From the NCBI GenBank assembly GCA_905365145.1, contig CAJPIO010000001.1, positions 1 to 64,000 on the forward strand: a DNA stretch of 64,000 bases, read 5' to 3'. This DNA is from Candidatus Saccharimonadota bacterium (lineage in GTDB: Bacteria > Patescibacteriota > Saccharimonadia > Saccharimonadales > Saccharimonadaceae). The notes beneath the pieces were generated by a model. That model searched no databases. It had not been told where the DNA came from and worked only from the letters and a program-made list of their open reading frames with translations. The position numbers and the translations under genes are program-made. Shown one piece after another: positions 52,899 through 60,926 of the stretch (its first letter is position 1; each line of letters starts with the position of its first letter).

Positions 52899-53308
52899 TG
52901 ACACAAATAGTTAGTCGACGAATCACGAAATATACTGATAGTATACTATCGATTTTATGCCAACTGCAGCATGCTACTAATGCCGAGATTGCTAGCCGGT
53001 TGCGAGAGTTGTATTCAAATGTTAGCGATACTACGGTACATCGTATTACGCAACGTCTGCAGAGTGATGGCGTTATTGGACTGGCACCCGCGTCAAGGCA
53101 GGGCTGTTTGCGGTACGACTTTTCACCGGAATCACACGATCATTTTATATGCAGCCAGTGCGATAGTTTACAGGATATCAAAGTTCCTGATTCAGTGCGT
53201 TGCCAGATCGAGCGCCAGCTCGATGGCTGCTGTTTCGATGGTCCTTTAGTCATTACTGGAGTATGTCAACAATGTAAAAATAGAAGGAGGAATTATGGCA
53301 TTAATTAG
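52898..53308 (+). CDS. Fur-family metal or peroxide-responsive regulator
   Basis: 136 residues from the ATG at 52898 (6 bases after TACAAT). Winged-helix N-terminal domain (ILCQLQHATNAEIASRLREL, TTVHRITQRLQSDGVIG) and a dimerisation domain with HDHFICSQC and GVCQQC, the two CxxC pairs of the structural zinc site. The regulatory-site His/Asp pattern is not complete enough to tell Fur, Zur and PerR apart. It sits under a 33-bp palindrome. The thioredoxin gene overlaps its end by 14 bases, and an ART-like gene follows, which hints at oxidative or metal stress. Confidence 0.92.
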   Translation: MTQIVSRRITKYTDSILSILCQLQHATNAEIASRLRELYSNVSDTTVHRITQRLQSDGVIGLAPASRQGCLRYDFSPESHDHFICSQCDSLQDIKVPDSVRCQIERQLDGCCFDGPLVITGVCQQCKNRRRNYGIN

Positions 53309-53633
53309 TATTACAACTAAACAAGAGTTTGAAGAAAAAGTACTAAAAAGCAAGCGTCCGGTCTTGGTTGATTTTTGGGCGCCATGGTGTCCGCCGTGTC
53401 GAGCGATGGCGCCAATATTGCAGCAGATCGCTGACGAGACAGATTTTGATATTGTTAAAATTGACACTGATGCTAGTAATGACAACAAAGAACTGGCTAT
53501 GCATTACCGCGTGCAGGGTATACCAAATATGAAGATTTTTACTGCTGGCGAGGAAGTTGCTGAGCTGATCGGTATGAAATCAAAACAGACACTAATTGAT
53601 GCGTTGGAAAAAGCTAGAGAAACTATTAATTAA
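53295..53633 (+). CDS. trxA: Thioredoxin with CPPC active site
   Basis: 112 residues, thioredoxin fold: LVDFWAPWCPPCRAMAPILQ, IVKIDTDASND and the cis-Pro in VQGIPNMKIF. The active site is WCPPC, not WCGPC. A Pro in this position changes the redox potential in engineered thioredoxins (established), so its redox range may differ from standard thioredoxin. It has a strong ribosome-binding site (AGGAGG, 4 bases from the ATG) inside the Fur gene, so it is translated independently of the leaderless start. Confidence 0.95.
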   Translation: MALISITTKQEFEEKVLKSKRPVLVDFWAPWCPPCRAMAPILQQIADETDFDIVKIDTDASNDNKELAMHYRVQGIPNMKIFTAGEEVAELIGMKSKQTLIDALEKARETIN

Positions 53634-53634
53634 T

Positions 53635-54540
53635 ATGTCATCACGGAGTAATTATCAAAAGCTTTTCGTGCGAAGATCGCTAAGATATTTACCGCACCAT
53701 ACCCTAATGTTAATTATTTACAAAAGTAAGTTGTTTCGTTTTGAAAAGGCTTTAGATACTATCGCTAAAAGGAAAATAATTAATGTAAAGGATTTACTTT
53801 CATTTGACAACTCTGATATAAAAGAATATCAAAAACTAACGAAAGATACTCAACTTTGGCATGGTACTGGTCGTTGGCAGCACGGTAAGGATAGTATAGT
53901 TGACGTGATGAAAAGTTTTTGCGATATTGCTGGCCTCAAGCCATCCCGCGATGTGTATGCAGTTTTTGGCGGCAGTGATCGGCATATCGTACATTCGGTT
54001 TCATTATGCCGGAGTCGGATGGTGGCGCGATCATATGCTGACATGCATGGTCTTGGTTGGAAAGAGAAAAATCGCTATGGCGACGCTCTGACTTGGACAT
54101 CGTATTACTACAGTTTGTTTTATGCGCGACTATTTACGGTCAATGGGGTCAAAATGTTGCGCCGTTGGAAAACTTGGCGTGCATTATCGCATGATGAAAA
54201 TGGCGATAATACTTGGGGAAAGAAAGTAAATAAGCAGGCGCGCGATGTGTGGGATATCTTTTGTCTGGGTAGCGATATTTCGGGTAATTATCCAATTTTA
54301 ATTGGCATTAAGAGCCTTGATTCGCAATTAAAATTAGAAAAACCGATGCGCTACTACGAAGTGCGCGCTGATAAACGGATAGGCGTTGCAAATATTTCAC
54401 ACATAGAAGTTCCTCGCGATAAGCAGGATGAAATGCGAGAGTTATTGCTTTCATGTGGTATTGACATACCAGTGACGAGCATTGAATTAGGCGAATATGT
54501 CAGTACGCAGAAGCGTTTTACTGAATTGCTCGGCTGGTAG
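53635..54540 (+). CDS. Hypothetical protein, possible ADP-ribosyltransferase-like fold
   Basis: 301 residues from the ATG at 53635, one base after the thioredoxin stop. No membrane segments. The stretch TQLWHGTGRWQHGKDSIVDV resembles the LxHGT strand of ADP-ribosyltransferase (ART/PARP-like) folds, and HSVSLCRSRMVARSYADMHG resembles their (S)LTxxxxVAxxYA helix; a later ISHIEVPRDKQDEMRELL and SIELGEYVS could supply the Glu. Order and spacing fit, but no strict family is recognised, so this is a weak structural suggestion. It is the third gene of the Fur-thioredoxin run. Confidence 0.42.
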   Translation: MSSRSNYQKLFVRRSLRYLPHHTLMLIIYKSKLFRFEKALDTIAKRKIINVKDLLSFDNSDIKEYQKLTKDTQLWHGTGRWQHGKDSIVDVMKSFCDIAGLKPSRDVYAVFGGSDRHIVHSVSLCRSRMVARSYADMHGLGWKEKNRYGDALTWTSYYYSLFYARLFTVNGVKMLRRWKTWRALSHDENGDNTWGKKVNKQARDVWDIFCLGSDISGNYPILIGIKSLDSQLKLEKPMRYYEVRADKRIGVANISHIEVPRDKQDEMRELLLSCGIDIPVTSIELGEYVSTQKRFTELLGW

Positions 54541-54597
54541 AGAAAAGAAATTAGACTAAAGCTGGCGAAGTGGATGTGATAAGATTATTAATAATAT

Positions 54598-55185
54598 ATG
54601 AAGTCGCATACTAAACCGCTTTTGTATGATCAGATCGCAACCGATCCAATGAATGCTGATTTTGCCAATAGAGGTTGGTCGCCTGTGTATTCTGCTTTGT
54701 CAAGTTCGCGAATTGTACTGGTCGGGCAGGCGCCAGGTCGAATTGCTTAGCAAACGCTAAAGCCGTGGAATGATGCGAGCGGTCGCTTGCTTCGGCAATG
54801 GCTGAACGTAACGGACGAGCAGTTTTACGATCCCGATCTCTTTGCGTTGATGCCGATAGATTTTTATTATCCAGGCAAGGGAGTACACGGTGATTTGCCG
54901 CCTCGTTTGGATTTTGCCAGGAAATGGCATCCGTGTTTGCTAGCGCAGATGCCGAATGTGCGATTGACAATTTTGGTTGGTTCGTATGCGCAAAAAGATT
55001 ATCTTGATCGCCGCGCCAAGCAGAATTTGACAGCAACTGTGGCGGATTTTAATATATATTTGCCAGATTATTTTCCATTAGTTCATCCATCACCGCTCAA
55101 TATTGGCTGGCGCAAACGTAATCCCTGGTTTGAATCGGACGTTATTCCAGTTCTACAAACTATAGTTAAGGAGGTGTTGTCATGA
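54598..55185 (+). pseudogene. Uracil-DNA glycosylase superfamily gene interrupted by an in-frame TAG
   Basis: One frame from the ATG at 54598 to the stop at 55183-55185 would give 195 residues, broken only by TAG at 54748-54750. Before the stop: IVLVGQAPGRIA, motif 1 of the family 4-like UDG superfamily. Directly after: QTLKPWNDASGRLLRQWLNV, the rest of the motif. Further on are LFALMPIDFYYPGKG, the WHP in ARKWHPCLL, TILVGSYAQKDYL and the motif 2 region PLVHPSPLNIGW. The normal residue at the TAG is often Glu or Lys, one base from TAG. Either a recent nonsense mutation, a sequencing error, or a readthrough site. Sense codons on both sides look intact. Confidence 0.82.
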
Positions 55186-55526
55186 CAGTTTATAAAATTA
55201 AACGAATTTACGAATCGCCAGAATCGAACGATGGCTACCGCGTGCTAGTTGACCGATTATGGCCGCGCGGTATAAGTAAAGAACGAGCGGCGCTAGACGA
55301 GTGGGCTAAAGAAATCGCGCCAACCAATGAGCTGCGCCAATGGTTTAATCATGACCCAGAAAAATTTACAGAATTTTCAGAACGTTACAGAAAAGAGTTA
55401 GATGAAAATCCTGCCGCTATCAAGGCGAGAAATGACTGGCCTAATCATCCAATCGTTACGCTATTGTATAGCGCTAAGGATGCGGAGTTTAACCAGGCGG
55501 TAGTACTTAAGCAATGGTTAGAATAA
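55182..55526 (+). CDS. DUF488 family protein (YeaO-like)
   Basis: 114 residues. Family signature: KIKRIYESPESNDGYRVLVD followed by RLWPRGISKERAALDEWAKE, then FNHDPEKFTEFSERYRKEL and VTLLYSAKDAEFNQAVVL. Function unknown in general; small basic cytoplasmic proteins. Overlaps the UDG frame by 4 bases (ATGA) and has GGAGG upstream of the ATG, so its expression does not require the interrupted gene. Confidence 0.9.
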   Translation: MTVYKIKRIYESPESNDGYRVLVDRLWPRGISKERAALDEWAKEIAPTNELRQWFNHDPEKFTEFSERYRKELDENPAAIKARNDWPNHPIVTLLYSAKDAEFNQAVVLKQWLE

Positions 55527-55571
55527 ATAGCGCTCTTCAAAAATACTCATTTTTGACGTAAAATATAATTA

Positions 55572-57056
55572 ATGATACGACTCCACAACACTCTGACGCG
55601 TCGGCTTGATGATTTTACTCCGCTATCGTCTGATAAAGTGACTTTATATACTTGCGGACCGACTGTCTACGATGATTTGCATGTCGGTAACTGGGCAGCC
55701 TACATCTATTGGGATACGCTAGTTCGGACATTGCAAATTGACGGCTATACGGTTGATCGCGTGATGAATATAACCGATGTTGGACATTTGGTTAGTGATG
55801 CAGACGAAGGTGAGGATAAGCTTGAAAAGGGCGCTCGCCGCGATGGAAAAACTGCTTGGGAAATCGCTGAATACTACACGCAACATTTTCTTGACGGCAT
55901 GAAAGCGCTCAATCTTATTCCACCGACGCATATAGCCAAAGCGACTGACTACATTTCGCAGCAGATTTCTTTGCTGCGGGCTCTTAAACAGCGCGGCTGC
56001 ACCTATCAAACCAGTGACGGCATTTATTTTGATACTAGTACTTTTCCGCGTTACGCCGACTTTGCGCAGCTTGATTTGAGCGCCCAAAAAGCTGGCGCTC
56101 GCGTCGATGCTAACAGTGAGAAGCGTCAACCGTGGGATTTCGCGCTCTGGAAATTTACCGAGAAGGGCAAAGTACGCGATATGGAGTGGGAGACGCCTGC
56201 TGATTTGCTAGATACGCCACCAAAAGATAATAAGCCAGTCATGGGCTTTCCTGGTTGGCACTTGGAATGCTCGGCTATCGCCATGAGCTTGCTCGGCAAG
56301 ACAATCGATATTCATACTGGCGGAATTGATCACATCCCGGTGCATCACACTAACGAAATCGCCCAGAGCGAAGCGGCAACTGGCCAAAGGTTTGCGAACT
56401 TTTGGCTGCACTGCAACCACCTGAAGATTAATGGCGGCAAAATCAGCAAATCCCTCGGTAATGGCTACACGCTTGATGATCTAAAGCGGCATGGTTTCTC
56501 AGCGATGGATTTGCGAATGTTTATTTTGCAGGGACATTATTCTAATGAAGGTAATTTTTCATTCGAGAATTTGCAGGCAGCGCACAACCGGCTGCAACAT
56601 TGGCGCGACGTGGCTTGTTTACGACATCAAGTTCACGATCGCTTACATAGCGATACCGAGAACAATGATCTACGACATGATTTCTCGCCAAGCGCGGCTA
56701 TTGGCGCTGTCAAAGAAGCGTTAAACGATAACTTAGAAACGCCACGGGCGCTAGCTATTGTCGATAAAGCCTTAACTGAACTTGACAAAAAACCACCGCA
56801 GAAAGTCTATCGAGCTGGATTAATCGAATTTTTAGAGTTTGTTGATGCGGCATTGGGGCTTGAGCTTTTGGACTCAACTCCCGATATTGATGATGAATGT
56901 AAGCGGCTATTGGTAGAACGCCGCCGTGCTCGCGATAACAAGAATTGGGTAAATTCCGATGAATTACGCGATGAGCTGCTCAATGAATACGGTGTAGTTG
57001 TCAAAGATACTGCACATGATACTTTATGGGCGTATGCTGACGAAAAACCAGAGTAG
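55572..57056 (+). CDS. cysS: Cysteinyl-tRNA synthetase
   Basis: Class I synthetase charging tRNA-Cys. 494 residues, complete. TLYTCGPTVYDDLHVGNWAA holds the zinc Cys and the HIGH variant HVGN; GWHLECSAIA, TGGIDHIPVHHTNEIAQSEA give other zinc ligands; KISKSLGNG is the KMSKS loop. TAAAAT (55559-55564) ends 7 bases before the ATG; a TATAAT also overlaps. Convergent with the next gene. Confidence 0.98.
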   Translation: MIRLHNTLTRRLDDFTPLSSDKVTLYTCGPTVYDDLHVGNWAAYIYWDTLVRTLQIDGYTVDRVMNITDVGHLVSDADEGEDKLEKGARRDGKTAWEIAEYYTQHFLDGMKALNLIPPTHIAKATDYISQQISLLRALKQRGCTYQTSDGIYFDTSTFPRYADFAQLDLSAQKAGARVDANSEKRQPWDFALWKFTEKGKVRDMEWETPADLLDTPPKDNKPVMGFPGWHLECSAIAMSLLGKTIDIHTGGIDHIPVHHTNEIAQSEAATGQRFANFWLHCNHLKINGGKISKSLGNGYTLDDLKRHGFSAMDLRMFILQGHYSNEGNFSFENLQAAHNRLQHWRDVACLRHQVHDRLHSDTENNDLRHDFSPSAAIGAVKEALNDNLETPRALAIVDKALTELDKKPPQKVYRAGLIEFLEFVDAALGLELLDSTPDIDDECKRLLVERRRARDNKNWVNSDELRDELLNEYGVVVKDTAHDTLWAYADEKPE

Positions 57057-57114
57057 ACTCAAGTGTTTAAAAGATTCTTTTTGAATGGCGTGAGCTGGCT
57101 AGGCCAATCCTTTA

Positions 57115-58287
57115 CTAGGCTTCAGCTTCTGATTTAGCTGCCTCTGGTTTACTTTTTTCGCGGCGAACACGCTTGAGCAGGCGAGCAAGCTTTGTTGGTT
57201 TGGCAGTTGGTTCTTCGCGGCGTTCGACCTTGATATATTCAGTTGCAAGCACTTTGGCACAGCCAGCTATCGGTATCGAGATAATACCGCCAACCATACC
57301 GAACATGTACAGTCCTATAGTTACCGCCATCAAAACCATTAGCGGCGAAAGTTCAATACGCTTGGATTGAATAGTTGGCGAAATTACATTGTTCTCAATC
57401 TGTTGATAAATGATGAAGTAAACACCAAAAGCTATCGCTGCTGGCATACTATTAATTGCCAGTAATGCAAAGACGATAATGCCGCCAATTCCTGCGCCGA
57501 ACATTGGGATCAGCGACAAGATAAACATGATAGCAATCGTTGGCAAAGCAATGTTTGCTGGTACTGCTGGAAAAACTTGACTCAAGATAAATACTGTTAA
57601 GCCGGCAAAAGCACCATCTAAACCCGAAACGATCAATTGTCCGCTTACATATCCAGAGATTACTGCATTCATCCGCCGGAAGATGATTCGATGGTGCTGC
57701 ATTCGCTTGTCGTTGCTATATAATCCCCAGAAGTATCGTGACCAGCGCGGTCCTTCGACTAGCATTAGGAATGTTAGAACTAGCGCTAGCGAGGCCTCGG
57801 TGATTAGCGACATTGTTGTTCCGACGCCGCTGAGAAAGTTCTGTCCAAAGTTTGCCAGCCACGACGTTGCATTTCCTTGTATTGAAACAACCATTTGATC
57901 AATCTGCGATTCTAGATGATAACGCGATACTATAGCACCAAAACCCTTCCATTGCGCCGACATTGTTCGTATCGTATCGGGTAGAGTTTGTAAAAAGCTA
58001 ATTGTTTGCTGAACTATTGGCGGCACTGCCAAAAACAGAATTGCCGCTAGTATTGCTACAATAACGATAAAAGCGATAGCTGTACTGAGGGTTCGGCTGC
58101 GGTTGGGTAGCTTATTAGCCAACCAGCTGACTGGCCCATTGAGAGCTAGTGCTAAGAATGCTGCCGCTCCAATAATTACTAACCCTGTACGAGCATTCCA
58201 AATTAATAAGCCTGCTAGTCCAAAGCCGATTACTACCAGCCAAAAACGTACGAATGTTATAGTGTCTATCTCGATTTTAACCTTCAT
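57115..58287 (-). CDS. AI-2E transporter family (PerM/UPF0118) membrane protein
   Basis: 390 residues, about eight membrane helices in the first 345: an N-terminal pair (VVIGFGLAGLLIWNAR, IIGAAAFLALALNGPVSWLA), the central soluble loop (residues 95-150, IVQQTISFLQTLPDTIRTMS) and the conserved VYFIIYQQIENNVISPTIQS near 300. Basic C-terminal tail. Family members export small molecules or ions (AI-2, sodium). TATACT ends 6 bases before the ATG (leaderless), and its promoter region is shared with the divergent P-type ATPase. Confidence 0.93.
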   Translation of the reverse strand: MKVKIEIDTITFVRFWLVVIGFGLAGLLIWNARTGLVIIGAAAFLALALNGPVSWLANKLPNRSRTLSTAIAFIVIVAILAAILFLAVPPIVQQTISFLQTLPDTIRTMSAQWKGFGAIVSRYHLESQIDQMVVSIQGNATSWLANFGQNFLSGVGTTMSLITEASLALVLTFLMLVEGPRWSRYFWGLYSNDKRMQHHRIIFRRMNAVISGYVSGQLIVSGLDGAFAGLTVFILSQVFPAVPANIALPTIAIMFILSLIPMFGAGIGGIIVFALLAINSMPAAIAFGVYFIIYQQIENNVISPTIQSKRIELSPLMVLMAVTIGLYMFGMVGGIISIPIAGCAKVLATEYIKVERREEPTAKPTKLARLLKRVRREKSKPEAAKSEAEA

Positions 58288-58340
58288 ATTTTCAGTATAG
58301 CGCTTTATTGTTAAAAACTAAAATTTGTTATAATGTGCTT

Positions 58341-60926
58341 ATGGCTTTTTACGATAAAACCATTAAAGAAACACTAGTTGAACTTGAATCAACCACCAAA
58401 GGCTTATCTGATATTGAGAGCGATGAACGGTTACGTCACTACGGCTTAAACACGATCAAAGTTAAGTCTGACCCGCTTTGGCGTAAAATTATTGAGCCGT
58501 TCAAGTCGGTTTTTATGGCAGTGCTGATAGTGGCGGCAATTGTTAGTTTGTGGCACAAGTCGTATTTTGATGCTGGGTTGATTATTTTTATCATGGCGGT
58601 GAACGCGATTATTTATTATGTGCAACGGTTTTCGACTGAGCGGATTTTGCGATCGCTGCAAAAACAGTCTGTGGCTGAAGTCGAGGTACTGCGAAAAGGG
58701 CGGCGTGAGATGATTGCTGCGACACTGTTAGTTCCAGGCGACGTGATAATTCTTGATGAAGGCGACAAGATTCCTGCTGACGCTCGCGTCTTTGAAGCGC
58801 GTTCTTTTCGTGTTGATGAATCGCAATTAACCGGCGAATCGCTACCCATAGAAAAAACTTGCGCCGTCCTGCCGAGCGACCGCGAAATTTACGAACAATC
58901 CAACATGGTTTTTCAAGGCTCATTTGTCGTTGGCGGTACTGCCATGGCTATAGTAACCGCTACTGCTAACGATACCGAGTTTGGTCGTTTGAGCGATTTA
59001 TCGTCTGGTGACCATAATGTCAATCCTGTACAGCAGAAAATCGATAGGCTTATCACGCGTATAGTGGCTGTTATCTTGGGCATTGCTTTATTTGCTTTTT
59101 GGTTGGCGCTAGCTCGCGGTGTTGAGTGGAGCGAAGCTTTGCGCTTTGTGATTGCTCTCAGTGTTAGTGCAGTACCCGAGAACTTACCAATCGCCATCTC
59201 AGTTATCTTGGTATTAGCGATGCGTCGGATGGCTCGCCGCAAAGCATTGGTACGGACTATGGGCTCAATCGAGTCAATCGGTGCTATCACGACTATCGCT
59301 ACTGATAAAACCGGCACGCTAACACGCAACAAATTATCTGTTCAAGAAATTTGGCACCCGCGCCACAACGAAAAACGCGTTTTGCAGACACTCGCTGCTA
59401 GCACGCTGCTAGGCCAGAGAAAAACTGCCGATCCACTTGATAAAGCTTTTGCTTCGTTTATTAATTCGTCCGAAACGGCTCCCAAACTTGGCCAGCCTTT
59501 GCGGGAATTTACATTTGAGCATTCAATGGCAATGAGCGGCAATTTGCGACATGATGGCGCTAAGTATGCTCTAGCTGTCAAAGGTGCGCCAGAGAAAATC
59601 GTTGACCATTGCGATATCACCGAAGGCGAACGCGAGAAAGCTTTAGTTGAATTGCATCATCTGACTGGACTTGGTTTCCGGGTAATTGCGCTAGCGCATG
59701 CGTCGCTCAGTAAACCAATTGATTCGCTTGAAAACATTCCGTATAATACGCCGCTGGTTTTTGATGGTTTTGTAGGTGTGGCAGATACACTGCGGCCAGA
59801 AGCCAAAGGCGCCATTGCTCGCGCGCAAGCCGCTGGCATCAGCGTACGCATGGTCACCGGCGACCACTTCGAGACGGCTTATCATATCGGTAAGCAGCTT
59901 GGCCTAGTCGAGCATCGCAACCAAGTATTTGATAGCCGGCAGATTATTACATTATCTGACGACGAACTAGCTGAAAGGCTGCGTACTATCCGTGTTTGCG
60001 CGCGCGTTTTGCCCGAGCATAAGCATCGCATCCTTGAAGTACTCAAGCGCGATAATATCACTGCCATGACTGGCGACGGTGTCAATGACATTCCGGCGCT
60101 GACTAATGCTCATGTTGGCGTCGCTATGGGGGCCGGGGCACAAATTGCCAAGGACGCGGGCGATATCATCTTGCTTGATAATAACTTTCGCTCAATTGTT
60201 TCGGCTATTCACGAGGGTAGAACTGTTTACGCCAATATCAAGCGCATGGTAACGTATCTGTTAGCGACTAATCTCGGCGAAGTTATCGTATCGCTGGGCG
60301 CATTGATTTCTGGTTTACCGCTACCGCTGGCGCCTGTGCAGATTTTATGGGTTAATTTAGTCACAGATAGCGCCATGGTAATTCCGATTGGACTGGAGCC
60401 GGGCGAGCCTCGGAACATGCTAGAGAAGCCAAAACGCGCTAACGCGCCGCTACTCAGTAAATTTATGACTTCGCGAATATTGTTGATTGCCATAATTATG
60501 TCATCAATGACGCTGGGATTCTATATTTATTTCAATCAACGCTTTGGTGCTGACTATGCTCGGACAATTGCTTTTTGCTCGCTGGTAACCGCGCAGTGGG
60601 CTAGCGCCATCGAGGCGCGCAGTGATTACGAATCATTGATCGGCCGTCTGCGCAAGCGGAACGTACCTTTCATTGTTGGACTAATCATTGCTGTCACGCT
60701 GCAGATTGCCGCCCTAGCTACACCGCTTGGACGGTTGCTGCATATTACGCTAGTAAGTAACACACATCTTCTCTTGGTGACCATCTCCGCGCTCATCATA
60801 CCTATTATCTTGATTGAATTGCATAAATGGGTAGGGCGAAAGTTTTTTGGTAAGCGACCGAATCTTCAGCGAATTACCAAGCGTCTTAAACGGCCGCTCA
60901 AGAAAAACAAAAAGTTCGCTAATTAA
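58341..60926 (+). CDS. P-type cation-transporting ATPase
   Basis: 861 residues from the ATG at 58341, 6 bases after TATAAT (58329-58334); a longer in-frame version would cross the promoter. P2-type layout: N-terminal cation ATPase domain, actuator loop with DESQLTGESLPIEK, ion motif AVPENLPIAISV in M4, phosphorylation site ATDKTGTLT (Asp near 322), KGAPEKIVDH in the nucleotide domain, TGDGVNDIPAL hinge, and C-terminal helices with NLVTDSAM. Closest by motif to Ca2+ or Na+/K+-type pumps; ion not determined. Confidence 0.95.
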   Translation: MAFYDKTIKETLVELESTTKGLSDIESDERLRHYGLNTIKVKSDPLWRKIIEPFKSVFMAVLIVAAIVSLWHKSYFDAGLIIFIMAVNAIIYYVQRFSTERILRSLQKQSVAEVEVLRKGRREMIAATLLVPGDVIILDEGDKIPADARVFEARSFRVDESQLTGESLPIEKTCAVLPSDREIYEQSNMVFQGSFVVGGTAMAIVTATANDTEFGRLSDLSSGDHNVNPVQQKIDRLITRIVAVILGIALFAFWLALARGVEWSEALRFVIALSVSAVPENLPIAISVILVLAMRRMARRKALVRTMGSIESIGAITTIATDKTGTLTRNKLSVQEIWHPRHNEKRVLQTLAASTLLGQRKTADPLDKAFASFINSSETAPKLGQPLREFTFEHSMAMSGNLRHDGAKYALAVKGAPEKIVDHCDITEGEREKALVELHHLTGLGFRVIALAHASLSKPIDSLENIPYNTPLVFDGFVGVADTLRPEAKGAIARAQAAGISVRMVTGDHFETAYHIGKQLGLVEHRNQVFDSRQIITLSDDELAERLRTIRVCARVLPEHKHRILEVLKRDNITAMTGDGVNDIPALTNAHVGVAMGAGAQIAKDAGDIILLDNNFRSIVSAIHEGRTVYANIKRMVTYLLATNLGEVIVSLGALISGLPLPLAPVQILWVNLVTDSAMVIPIGLEPGEPRNMLEKPKRANAPLLSKFMTSRILLIAIIMSSMTLGFYIYFNQRFGADYARTIAFCSLVTAQWASAIEARSDYESLIGRLRKRNVPFIVGLIIAVTLQIAALATPLGRLLHITLVSNTHLLLVTISALIIPIILIELHKWVGRKFFGKRPNLQRITKRLKRPLKKNKKFAN

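Noticed and set aside
54748..54750. Genome-wide recoding of TAG as sense
   Set aside because: Several intact genes here (for example pcrA and the CHAP leader ORF) end at TAG with no readthrough frame of note.
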